Source of the DNA: a virus
Strand: one strand, 5' to 3'
Virus record (IMG/VR): IMGVR_UViG_3300043313_000300
Coordinates: 1 to 26,043 of that record
Length of the DNA: 26,043 bases
Positions within the stretch are counted from its first letter, which is position 1. The number at the start of each line of letters is the position of its first letter. Under the pieces are notes generated by a model, which made no database searches, was not told where the DNA came from, and was given only the letters and a program-made list of their open reading frames with translations. Below are positions 1 through 5,556 of this stretch, piece after piece. The position numbers were made by a program, and so were the translations under genes.

Positions 1-591
1 GTGAAGCCGTTCAAGTTTGGGTCGAGCTTCGCGGGCGCGGAGAAGCCCGAGATCGAGGAGTTGATCAAGACCGAGCTGTCCGGCATCCTGACTCGTCTCG
101 TCGCGGCGTGGCAACGGCGCGCACAGCGAGGGAGATATCTCGCCACTGTGCCCGAGGTCGACCGCGAATTCGAGATCGCCTCCAACAGGGTGCTCCAGTG
201 GATCAGTGAAGAGATGGCAATTTTTGAGGCAGTTCCTGGCGGAAAATTGCCACGATCCCAAGTCACGGGGATTCGGGAGTTGTGGCAGGCCTTCAAGTAC
301 TGGGCGGACGGGTCGACGATGGCCTCGAAGAAGTTCAAAGCGCACCTGACTAGCATCGATGGCGTCTTCGAGGTCTACGCGGAGGGCAACTATCGGGGCG
401 TGAATGTAGCTAAACCGTCTGGGAAAGATGGCAAATATGGCAATTTTCAAAGCACTGCGTCCTCGCGCGCGAGCAAATCGGACGATAGTCCGGTCGAAGA
501 TATGTCTCGCACAGGGGCAAGTGGGGAAAAATCGCAATATTTGCCACAGTCGCCAGCCGACCCGTTTGGCGCAGCTTGGAACAAGATTTGA
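1..591 (+). CDS. DNA primase/helicase, C-terminal part (5' truncated)
   Basis: The reading frame is open from the first base, so the GTG there is probably an internal valine and the gene starts outside the window. The visible 196 residues resemble the C-terminal domain of P4/D5-type phage primase-helicases: a 'PEIEELIKTELSGIL' stretch like the family's 'lLaeLpGIl' segment, then 'EIASNRVLQWISEE' matching the 'ESNPVxxFxEE' segment, and a short 'LWQAFKYWADG' helix that matches the ly..Y..W motif. The ATPase core (Walker A/B) is not in the window. The last 60 residues are Ser/Gly-rich and probably disordered. In the family the protein unwinds and primes DNA at the phage origin; the family A polymerase next door fits that role. 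Five AT-rich 10-mers unlike the surrounding codon use lie inside this gene. Assignment by recognition only, with no catalytic residue visible. Confidence 0.6.
   Translation: MKPFKFGSSFAGAEKPEIEELIKTELSGILTRLVAAWQRRAQRGRYLATVPEVDREFEIASNRVLQWISEEMAIFEAVPGGKLPRSQVTGIRELWQAFKYWADGSTMASKKFKAHLTSIDGVFEVYAEGNYRGVNVAKPSGKDGKYGNFQSTASSRASKSDDSPVEDMSRTGASGEKSQYLPQSPADPFGAAWNKI
215..546. repeat. iteron-like AT-rich 10-mer cluster
   Basis: Five exact copies of two related 10-mers occur within 332 bases: TGGCAATTTT at 215-224 (+), 243-252 (-) and 438-447 (+), and TGGCAAATAT at 429-438 (+) and 537-546 (-). Two of them abut head to tail with a 9-bp step (429-447), and 215-252 forms a perfect 10-bp inverted repeat. 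They are AT-rich islands in a GC-rich gene, using codons such as AAT, TTT, AAA and TAT that neighbours avoid. Similar arrays serve as initiator binding sites in origins; that role here is inferred from position beside the primase and polymerase genes. Confidence 0.5.
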
Positions 592-615
592 CAATTAGGA
601 ATATCGGAGTATGCT
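588..615 (+). promoter_or_regulatory. candidate sigma70-type promoter for DNA polymerase gene
   Basis: A perfect -35 hexamer TTGACA (588-593) is followed after 16 bases by TATGCT (610-615), a four-of-six match to the -10 consensus. The start of transcription would fall near 622, giving a leader of about 33 bases before the polymerase ATG. The -35 box contains the stop codon of the upstream gene. This is the best promoter match I found in the window. Not tested. Confidence 0.5.
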
Positions 616-634
616 TGGAGACATCCAAGCATAC
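609..634. promoter_or_regulatory. perfect 11-bp inverted repeat, likely operator or terminator
   Basis: GTATGCTTGGA (609-619) and TCCAAGCATAC (624-634) are exact reverse complements separated by GACA. The palindrome covers the -10 box and predicted start site of the adjacent promoter, the position expected of a repressor operator. As RNA it would be an 11-bp stem with a tetraloop ending the primase transcript; no T-run follows, which argues against a classical intrinsic terminator. Confidence 0.55.
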
Positions 635-654
635 CGGAACTTAGAAAGGGAGAA

Positions 655-2388
655 ATGAGCTTTCGACTCTCGCTCGACCTGGAGACGTGGTCGGTCGACC
701 ACATGTGGACGATGGGGAAGGAGTTCGTCCGGCTGGCCGGACTCGGCCGTCGCGATGAGCATGGCCTGGAGATCAAGACGACGACCGCGATCGAGAAGAT
801 GATCACGCTGGTCAACATGGCTGAGCCTCTCATCGGACACAACTTGATGGGCTTCGACCTCCCGGTCCTCGCCCGGCTGTATGGCGTGGACCTCCACGCG
901 CTCGTCAAAGCTGGCCGCGTCCGGGATACCAAGATCATGGCCTCGCTGGCTGACCCGCCCCCGGCCCGGATCTCAGCGGCCCAGTCGGAGCGGCTGTACT
1001 CGCTCGACACGGTCTCGGACAAGCTCCTCGGTGACCGGAAGCACGGCGACCTCAAGGCACTCGCGAAGGAGTTCGGCGGGTTCGAGAAGATCCCGGTCGA
1101 CGACCCGCGCTTCGTCGAGTACCTCCGAGGCGATGTCTTGCTGACCGACGAGCTGGAGCTGGTCCTTCCCTGGACCGACTACGCCCAGCGCGAGCACGAG
1201 GTGGCCGCGATCGCTGCGCAGATCATGATCAACGGCTTCAAGGTGAACGCGCCCATGTTGTACCGGCGACGGGATTCGATCCGGGAGATTCGCGCGGGCA
1301 AGATCAAGATCCTCCAGAACGACTACGGGCTCCCGACGCACACCAAGGACGGGAAGAAGCTGGCGAGCGCGCCTCAGAACATGGACGCGGGCCGCGAGGC
1401 GATCCGGTCAGCCTTCTTCGACCTCGGGGCGGAGTACATGCCAGAAACTCCTGGCGGAAAACCCGCCACGAGCGTCGAGGCTATGGATGGAATGATCTTG
1501 CATTACGGCCACCTCCCCGGAGTAACCGAGCTGGCCGAGACGGTCAAGGATCTTGCTGGCCAGCGCGTGATCTATGAGACGGTTTCCGATCATCTCCATA
1601 GCGACGGTCGTGTCCATCCTGCGATTCAGTTCCGCCAGTCGAGTGGTCGCTGGAGTGTCACCAAACCCGGCATGACCGTGATGGGGAAGCGGGACGGGAA
1701 GCACGTCGAGCGGGCGATCTTCGTGGCAGACCCAGGAGACCTCCTGGTCGCCTTCGACCTCAGCCAAGTGGACGCTCGGGCAGTAGCCGCGCTCTCTGGC
1801 GATGTCGGGTATCAGGAGCTGTTCGCGCCCGGCCGCGACATCCATACCGAGGTTGCTCAGCAGATCTTCGGAGATCCTTCGATGCGTGAGGTCGCGAAGC
1901 GTATTAGCCATGGTTGGAACTATGGCATGGGACCGAACCGGATCGTCGCCCAGAACCCGCGCCTCGTTACTCCAGAGATCGCCTTCGCGTTCGAGGACGG
2001 GATGCGTCGACGGTTCCCCCGGCTCGTCGAGTGGAAGGCGGAGGTCGACGCGGAAGCCGCGAGCGGTCGTCTCCTCGACAACGGATTCGGCCGGATGATG
2101 AGACCCAATCCCGAGCGCAGCTTTACCCAAGGTCCGGCCTTGATGGGTCAGGGCGCGGCGCGGGACATCATGATGACCGGGTTGCTCAACCTCCCGAGCG
2201 ACATCCTCCCGATGCTCCGGGTCCAGGTGCACGACGAGATCGTCCTGAGTGTTCCAGGCGATGCAGTGGAGGACGTTCGCCGCATCGTGCTAGAGGCCCT
2301 TCAGTTCGAGTGGAAGGGAGTCCCGATTCTGGCGGACTCTTCACCGGCCGCGCCCGACTGGGCGGGCTGTTATGAAAAGCCAAGCTGA
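655..2388 (+). CDS. family A DNA polymerase with 3'-5' exonuclease
   Basis: This 577-residue protein is the phage replicative polymerase. The exonuclease domain (about residues 1-180) has Exo I 'LDLETW' (Asp8, Glu10), Exo II 'GHNLMGFDLPVL' and Exo III 'YLRGD', so proofreading looks intact. The polymerase domain has motif A 'FDLSQVDARAVAAL', motif B 'REVAKRISHGWNYG' and motif C 'QVHDEIVLS', all with their key Asp, Arg, Lys, Tyr and His-Asp-Glu residues. There is no 5' nuclease domain, as is usual in phage forms of this length. Motif A has Asp where the steric-gate Glu of E. coli Pol I (Glu710) normally sits. The ATG at 655 follows AGAAAGGGAG with a short spacer; no later start would keep the Exo I motif. 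Expression is probably driven by the promoter at 588-615. Confidence 0.95.
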   Translation: MSFRLSLDLETWSVDHMWTMGKEFVRLAGLGRRDEHGLEIKTTTAIEKMITLVNMAEPLIGHNLMGFDLPVLARLYGVDLHALVKAGRVRDTKIMASLADPPPARISAAQSERLYSLDTVSDKLLGDRKHGDLKALAKEFGGFEKIPVDDPRFVEYLRGDVLLTDELELVLPWTDYAQREHEVAAIAAQIMINGFKVNAPMLYRRRDSIREIRAGKIKILQNDYGLPTHTKDGKKLASAPQNMDAGREAIRSAFFDLGAEYMPETPGGKPATSVEAMDGMILHYGHLPGVTELAETVKDLAGQRVIYETVSDHLHSDGRVHPAIQFRQSSGRWSVTKPGMTVMGKRDGKHVERAIFVADPGDLLVAFDLSQVDARAVAALSGDVGYQELFAPGRDIHTEVAQQIFGDPSMREVAKRISHGWNYGMGPNRIVAQNPRLVTPEIAFAFEDGMRRRFPRLVEWKAEVDAEAASGRLLDNGFGRMMRPNPERSFTQGPALMGQGAARDIMMTGLLNLPSDILPMLRVQVHDEIVLSVPGDAVEDVRRIVLEALQFEWKGVPILADSSPAAPDWAGCYEKPS

Positions 2389-2476
2389 CCGACGTCAGAC
2401 TGGCGCGGGCCCTCATGGAGATCGGAGGACCAAGCGGGCCCGGAGCCGGTCTGTTCAAGACAGGAGAGCGATCACG

Positions 2477-2683
2477 ATGGACCTCGACGACCTGACCGGT
2501 CTCGACGAACTGGACCCCGACAAGTCCAGGCGGCCGCCCCGTTGCCCCGAGTGTTGTGTTCACGGAATGCCGCTCGATCGGACTTGCGGATGGTGCGACG
2601 ACGAGGAGGACGGAATGACCGACTGCATCGTCTGGCCGTGGGAGGAACAGTGGGTATGTCATCACGGGATCGGCAAGCGGTGA
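2477..2683 (+). CDS. small acidic Cys-rich protein, possible zinc-binding
   Basis: A 68-residue protein of unknown function. It opens with an acidic stretch 'MDLDDLTGLDELDPD', then has a cysteine cluster 'CPECC', 'CGWC' and 'CIVW', and ends 'VCHHGIGKR'. The paired CxxC motifs and the later Cys/His suggest a zinc ribbon, but this is only a pattern. The start chosen is ATG 2477, preceded by AGGAG at 2462-2466 with a 10-base spacer. The same frame extends back to an ATG at 2372 overlapping the polymerase stop, but that start has no ribosome site, and the added 35 residues are Arg-rich and low in third-position GC. The next gene starts 3 bases downstream. Confidence 0.65.
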   Translation: MDLDDLTGLDELDPDKSRRPPRCPECCVHGMPLDRTCGWCDDEEDGMTDCIVWPWEEQWVCHHGIGKR

Positions 2684-2686
2684 GAG

Positions 2687-2899
2687 ATGCACGAGTGCGA
2701 GTATCACCAAGATCGTTTTGACACGGTCCGCTGCCTGATCGACTGGCACGAGGATAAGGCGGATCGCCATGACCTCCACGGTAACAAGATCAAGTTCGAG
2801 TATCACCTGAAGAAAGCCGAGGAGCTTCGGATCTGGCTCTACGCCCAGACCGGTGAATGGTTCCTGAACCCCCGTCACTACCATCCCGAAGGAGTTTGA
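2687..2899 (+). CDS. hypothetical protein, His-rich, 70 aa
   Basis: I do not recognise this 70-residue protein. It is rich in His, Asp and aromatic residues (for example 'CEYHQDRFDTVRC' near the N terminus and 'NPRHYHPEG' at the C terminus) and has a central charged helix 'KFEYHLKKAEELRIWLYAQ'. There is no signal peptide or membrane segment. It lies between the Cys-rich small gene and the endonuclease gene, with a 3-base gap before it and 2 bases after it, so it is probably co-translated with them. The ribosome site (GGTGAG) is close and weak, consistent with coupling to the upstream stop. Confidence 0.65.
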   Translation: MHECEYHQDRFDTVRCLIDWHEDKADRHDLHGNKIKFEYHLKKAEELRIWLYAQTGEWFLNPRHYHPEGV

Positions 2900-2901
2900 C
2901 C

Positions 2902-3432
2902 ATGACCAAGAAACTCGCAGTCGATCTCGGCCAAGAGTGCATCGACTGTCTACCCGGATCGAAGCGACCAGCGGTCTACCCCGGCCCTCGATGCGCCACG
3001 CACGATCGGGCCAAGATCGCTCGCCAGAAGGAGCAGGCGCACGCTCGTCACATCGAGCGGACCTATGGGATCACCAAGGAGTTGTACGACGAGTTGTATC
3101 GCCTCCAGGGCGGGAAGTGCTATGTCTGCCAGATCGCGACCGGGAAGGCGAGGAAGCTGGCGATTGACCATGACCATCGGTGTTGTCCTGGTCCGAAGTC
3201 GTGCGGGAAGTGCGTACGCGGGCTCGCCTGCGGCCACTGCAATCACGATGTCCTCCCGTGGGTAGGTGACCATGCGTCCGACTGGGATCGCGTCTCCAAC
3301 GTGCTCCAGGACCCGATCGGGGAGCTGCTGCTGAGCGGTGAACTCCTCCAGATCGACGTCGATACACGGTTCGGCCGACTCGCTGGCGCAGTAGTGCACA
3401 AACGAGAGCAGTCTGGTACACTGAAGACATGA
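2902..3432 (+). CDS. endonuclease VII-type HNH nuclease
   Basis: This 176-residue protein matches the recombination endonuclease VII family, a ββα-metal (HNH-type) nuclease group with a structural zinc. The diagnostic run is 'YGITKELYDELYRLQGGKC', then 'CYVCQ', the catalytic 'LAIDHDH', a second Cys pair in 'CGKCVRGLACGHCNHDV', where the final Asn-His completes the site. In T4 the homologue resolves branched DNA before packaging; in actinophages it is a common accessory nuclease, either a junction resolvase or a free-standing homing-type enzyme. The ATG at 2902 has GGAG at 2891-2894 with a 7-base spacer, better than an in-frame start at 2857. The C-terminal 45 residues are not part of the nuclease motif. 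Its stop overlaps the next start (ATGA). Confidence 0.88.
   Translation: MTKKLAVDLGQECIDCLPGSKRPAVYPGPRCATHDRAKIARQKEQAHARHIERTYGITKELYDELYRLQGGKCYVCQIATGKARKLAIDHDHRCCPGPKSCGKCVRGLACGHCNHDVLPWVGDHASDWDRVSNVLQDPIGELLLSGELLQIDVDTRFGRLAGAVVHKREQSGTLKT
3414..3422 (+). promoter_or_regulatory. candidate extended -10 promoter for leaderless gene
   Basis: TGGTACACT is an extended -10 element (TG-N-TANNNT) inside the end of the nuclease gene. The hexamer TACACT (3417-3422) ends six bases before the ATG at 3429, so transcription would start at or very near that A. The downstream gene lacks a ribosome site, as expected of a leaderless mRNA. No good -35 box is present. Confidence 0.3.
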
Positions 3433-3653
3433 CGACGACAACAAGCATCATGACCAGCGGCATCGAGTTGACCGACGACGAGTTGAAGGCCCTCTCGATC
3501 GACGTGATGTGCGTCTGGCTGGACATGTGGCGCGAAGCTCGTGACAACGAGGTCGCGGAGCTGGAAACGTGGGTGACGGAGGAGCACGACGAGCCGGAGT
3601 CCTATTACGAAGCCATCGGGATCGACGACTTCGACGCTTACTACGACCGATAG
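3429..3653 (+). CDS. hypothetical acidic protein, 74 aa
   Basis: An unrecognised 74-residue protein. After a Thr/Ser-rich start it is predicted by eye to be mostly helical and very acidic, with motifs 'ELTDDELKALSIDVM', 'LETWVTEEHDEPESYY' and 'IDDFDAYYDR'. No membrane segment or cysteine pair is seen. It overlaps the nuclease stop by ATGA and has no purine-rich ribosome site; translation may depend on coupling or on a leaderless transcript from the -10 element just upstream. Small acidic proteins in this position of phage genomes sometimes mimic DNA, but nothing here proves that. The stop TAG forms part of the next gene's ribosome site. Confidence 0.65.
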   Translation: MTTTTSIMTSGIELTDDELKALSIDVMCVWLDMWREARDNEVAELETWVTEEHDEPESYYEAIGIDDFDAYYDR

Positions 3654-3663
3654 GAAGATGATC

Positions 3664-3906
3664 ATGGAAAACACAGGCTGGATTCTCCTAGCCGCTTACT
3701 TCATCCCCGCGATCATCGCGATCCTTCGTAGACACCAACAAGTCGGCCCCATTGTGGTCGTCAATCTCCTTCTCGGCTGGACCTTCATCGGCTGGATCGT
3801 TGCTCTCGCTTGGTGCTTCAGCAACGTCACCAAGCCTCCGGTCGGTCCCCCGAACCCACAACGCCAGCTCCCGCCCAGCGGCCTCACCGGCCAGACCTTT
3901 CGATAG
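3664..3906 (+). CDS. superinfection immunity-type membrane protein
   Basis: An 80-residue protein of the superinfection immunity family (Pfam Imm_superinfect, the group that includes T4 Imm). The family core is clear: 'AAYFIPAIIAILRRHQQ' followed by 'VVNLLLGWTFIGWIVALAW', that is two membrane helices joined by a short basic loop. In T4 the homologue sits in the inner membrane and blocks DNA entry by a second related phage. The C-terminal tail is Pro-rich and hydrophilic. An ATG at 3658 touches the AGGAAG ribosome site directly, whereas ATG 3664 gives a 6-base spacer, the same spacing seen in an almost identical junction before the next gene, so 3664 is preferred. The family assignment is firm; exclusion activity in this phage is inferred. 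Confidence 0.85.
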   Translation: MENTGWILLAAYFIPAIIAILRRHQQVGPIVVVNLLLGWTFIGWIVALAWCFSNVTKPPVGPPNPQRQLPPSGLTGQTFR

Positions 3907-3916
3907 GAAGACGATC

Positions 3917-4213
3917 ATGAGCAACCTACCCGCGAACCCGTTCAAGTCCGACGAAGTCGCTCCGCGCGCACCGACCGAGGCTGTGGAAGCGTTCCGCGCC
4001 GCACCCGACGACACGATCCTCCGGGTCCGGAAGAACTTCGGGGGTGAGCGCACCTACACGTACAGCCTGATCAAGGCCGGGGGCGGTTGGTATGCGACCG
4101 GCCAGGTCCATGCTGGCAAGCGTCTGAACTCTCAGGACGTCTTCAAGTTCCTCACCGAGGGACGCCTCGTCAGCCTGGAGCTGGCGCGGACCTTCCAAGA
4201 AATCGAGGTCTGA
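3917..4213 (+). CDS. hypothetical protein, 98 aa
   Basis: I do not recognise this 98-residue soluble protein. The N-terminal third is Pro/Ala-rich ('NPFKSDEVAPRAPTEAV'); the rest alternates short beta-like segments ('DTILRVRKNF', 'RTYTYSLIKAGGGWYATGQV') with a C-terminal helix ('RLVSLELARTFQEIEV'). The start is fixed by AGGAAG at 3905-3910 with a 6-base spacer. It lies 2 bases upstream of the next start codon, in the middle of a run of small genes, and has codon use like its neighbours. It may be a small regulator or host-takeover protein, but nothing in the sequence tells which. Confidence 0.7.
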   Translation: MSNLPANPFKSDEVAPRAPTEAVEAFRAAPDDTILRVRKNFGGERTYTYSLIKAGGGWYATGQVHAGKRLNSQDVFKFLTEGRLVSLELARTFQEIEV

Positions 4214-4215
4214 TC

Positions 4216-4485
4216 ATGAGCGACTCAGGTCCGTCCCCAATGGTCAAGTTCCAGGACTGGGACTCGATCGAGACCTCGTATCGGGAGGCCCTCGACAAGC
4301 ACATCGACGAGGACCCCGACTTGATCAAGACCAAGGAGGGCATCAACGCTCTCGTTATCAACGCTCGGGAGGGCTGGGCTGAGGCGGTCAAGGCCCGGAA
4401 GTCGGCCGCGTGGGCGTGGGCGATCGCGTGCTTGTCTGTGTGCGTCTCGCTGGTCTTCCTGCTGGCGTTGATGGTCGCGCTATGA
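4216..4485 (+). CDS. tail-anchored small membrane protein, 89 aa
   Basis: An 89-residue protein with a charged, helical N-terminal part ('DWDSIETSYREALDKHIDED') and one long hydrophobic segment at the very C terminus ('AWAIACLSVCVSLVFLLAL', residues about 67-87) just after a Lys/Arg pair. This is the layout of a tail-anchored inner-membrane protein with its bulk in the cytoplasm. No family is recognised. It could be an accessory lysis or exclusion protein, but a holin normally has its membrane segments elsewhere. The ATG lies 2 bases after the preceding stop and the stop overlaps the next start as ATGA, so translation is probably coupled. Confidence 0.7.
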   Translation: MSDSGPSPMVKFQDWDSIETSYREALDKHIDEDPDLIKTKEGINALVINAREGWAEAVKARKSAAWAWAIACLSVCVSLVFLLALMVAL

Positions 4486-4688
4486 GCCTCTCCCGGATCT
4501 GGAAGAAGCCCAAGACGTGTGGGGTCGGGCAGGGGATCAAGATGTGTTCCCGCTCGGCCAACCACGCGATCGCGGTCCACTCCGCTTTTCGCAGCGTGAA
4601 CGATGACACGGCGTACGGCCCGATCGTCGTCTTCTTGTGCGACTGGCACTTCTACAATCCCGCGACCGGCTGGGACGGGGCACCATGA
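4482..4688 (+). CDS. hypothetical Cys/His protein, 68 aa
   Basis: A 68-residue unrecognised protein with a basic N terminus ('MSLSRIWKKPKTCGVG') and spaced Cys/His residues: 'CGVGQGIKMCSRSANHAI', later 'HSAF' and 'VFLCDWHFYNP'. The C-x(8)-C ... H ... C-x(2)-H arrangement could bind zinc. It starts within the stop of the preceding gene and ends in an ATGA overlap with the next, so it is embedded in a tightly coupled run between two small membrane-protein genes. There is no signal peptide and no membrane helix. Confidence 0.65.
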   Translation: MSLSRIWKKPKTCGVGQGIKMCSRSANHAIAVHSAFRSVNDDTAYGPIVVFLCDWHFYNPATGWDGAP

Positions 4689-4900
4689 CGCCCGAAGAGG
4701 AGCAGTACCTGAGGAATCAGGGACACGTGGTCGGCAAGGACCGGCCGATCCGGGGCGCGCTGAGCTGCGTCGGGCTCGTCTTCGGCTTGGTCTCGCTGAT
4801 CCGAATCGGCTGGGAATTGGTCACGTGGGACTGGCAAATTCTCGTGTTGGTCGGAGTAGCGTCGGTTATAGGGATCGCGAGTCTGACGGGGGACGAATGA
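4685..4900 (+). CDS. two-helix membrane protein, 71 aa
   Basis: A 71-residue protein with a short charged N terminus ('MTPEEEQYLRNQGHVVGKDR') and two hydrophobic stretches, about residues 24-42 ('ALSCVGLVFGLVSLIRIGW') and 51-67 ('QILVLVGVASVIGIASL'), ending in acidic residues. That is a helical hairpin with both ends on the same side, probably cytoplasmic. The size and topology overlap with small holins and with exclusion proteins, but no lysis enzyme lies nearby, so the role is open. It overlaps the upstream stop by ATGA. Confidence 0.7.
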   Translation: MTPEEEQYLRNQGHVVGKDRPIRGALSCVGLVFGLVSLIRIGWELVTWDWQILVLVGVASVIGIASLTGDE

Positions 4901-5088
4901 TGCCTTGCCTAGGCCACTATGGGCCGGAGATGACGTATCACGCTGACGGACCTGCTAAGGTCCCCGATCATGGACAGAAGCTATGGGCCGGTTCAGCTCG
5001 TTCGGGACCTCGCGATCATTCTCGCGGTCATCGTGTGGTTGATCTCACTGGTCTTCTAGCTCACAAGCCAAAGGGAGACGCGCTGTGA
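4897..5088 (+). CDS. doubtful overlapping reading frame, 63 aa
   Basis: This frame starts in an ATGATG at the preceding stop, has GGGGGA upstream, and ends in a GTGA overlap with the next gene, so its borders look right for this operon. Its content does not: over 4970-5059 only about 30% of its third positions are G or C, against about 79% for the 29-residue frame nested there, and the predicted protein is Gly/His/Arg-rich with no fold visible. I list it because its signals are good, but I think the nested gene is the real one and that this frame is at most translated as a coupling bridge. Confidence 0.25.
   Translation: MMPCLGHYGPEMTYHADGPAKVPDHGQKLWAGSARSGPRDHSRGHRVVDLTGLLAHKPKGDAL
4970..5059 (+). 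CDS. 29-aa single-pass membrane peptide
   Basis: A 29-residue peptide with a short polar start ('MDRSYGPVQLVRD') and one hydrophobic helix ('LAIILAVIVWLISLVF') reaching the C terminus. Codon use is typical of the window, with 22 of 28 third positions G or C, while the overlapping 63-codon frame is poor there. AAGG at 4957-4960 gives a 9-base spacer; an extended -10-like TGCTAAGGT (4953-4961) also lies just upstream. The peptide is too short to name; single-helix phage peptides are often lysis regulators or membrane-protein inhibitors. Confidence 0.55.
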   Translation: MDRSYGPVQLVRDLAIILAVIVWLISLVF

Positions 5089-5333
5089 TTCCTCAGGGGT
5101 ACCCGCTCACCGCTGCGAGGTACGAGGTCGCGGACCAAGTCGACGGGAACCCGATCTACCGGGCTTCCGGCCGGTCCTATGCCGTGGTCGGTTGGATCCA
5201 GATGGCTGGCTCCCTGAGCCATGACGCTCTGGCTCGGTTTGCCCCGGTCCTGGTCGATCTCTCTGACCTGACCGATCTCGCCTTCATCCCGGGTCCCGAC
5301 GATCAGTTCGAGTTCGTCCGAGGCGGCGATTGA
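5085..5333 (+). CDS. hypothetical protein, 82 aa
   Basis: An unrecognised 82-residue soluble protein: 'PLTAARYEVADQVDGNPIYRA' and 'SYAVVGWIQMAGSL', then a helix and the acidic 'DLSDLTDLAFIPGPDDQFEFV'. The beta-rich middle could be a small fold, but no domain is evident. The GTG start at 5085 is supported by AAGGGAG with about an 8-base spacer, and the stop overlaps the next ATG by one base (TGATG). Codon use matches neighbours. Confidence 0.7.
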   Translation: MIPQGYPLTAARYEVADQVDGNPIYRASGRSYAVVGWIQMAGSLSHDALARFAPVLVDLSDLTDLAFIPGPDDQFEFVRGGD

Positions 5334-5428
5334 TGGCCCCCTGGCGTCGCGATCTTCTGGTCTTCTTCGTGGCCTGTGTCGCGCTCATCATGGTCGAGGT
5401 CGTCTTCAACATCGTGTTTCGGGCATGA
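5333..5428 (+). CDS. 31-aa single-pass membrane peptide
   Basis: A 31-residue peptide with a basic N terminus ('MAPWRRD') followed by a hydrophobic helix ('LLVFFVACVALIMVEVVFN'). The start shares its A with the previous stop (TGATG), and its stop overlaps the next start (ATGA), so it sits in an unbroken coupled run. Third positions are strongly C/G. The positive-inside pattern predicts the N terminus in the cytoplasm. Function unknown; it is one of several tiny membrane proteins in this stretch. Confidence 0.6.
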   Translation: MAPWRRDLLVFFVACVALIMVEVVFNIVFRA

Positions 5429-5556
5429 GCGATCACATCGACCCGTTCGGGTGCAAGTACTCGATCGCCTGCATTCTGTGCGGCCGGGTCCACAAGAAGG
5501 AAGACGACGATCGCGTCAAAGCTGAACGAGAAGCGGCCAAGGGCAAGCGAGCATAA
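5425..5556 (+). CDS. 43-aa Cys-containing basic protein
   Basis: A 43-residue protein with three cysteines in 'CKYSIACILCGRVHKK' followed by a charged helix 'DDDRVKAEREAAKGKRA'. The Cys residues and the His in 'CGRVH' could form half of a zinc site. It starts in an ATGA overlap with the upstream peptide gene and is the last gene before the terminase genes. Its stop codon TAA is part of the TAAACT proposed as a -10 element for the small terminase gene. Too short to classify. Confidence 0.6.
   Translation: MSDHIDPFGCKYSIACILCGRVHKKEDDDRVKAEREAAKGKRA

Noticed and set aside
2372-2476. N-terminal extension of the small Cys-rich gene from ATG 2372
   Set aside because: No ribosome site, and the added 35 residues are Arg/Ser-rich with weak third-position GC; AGGAG stands correctly before ATG 2477.
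4822-4841. CACGTG with partial flanks as a second parS site, and TGGCAAATTC as a sixth iteron
   Set aside because: The flanks of CACGTG do not match parS, and the 10-mer has mismatches and is isolated; neither continues a pattern.
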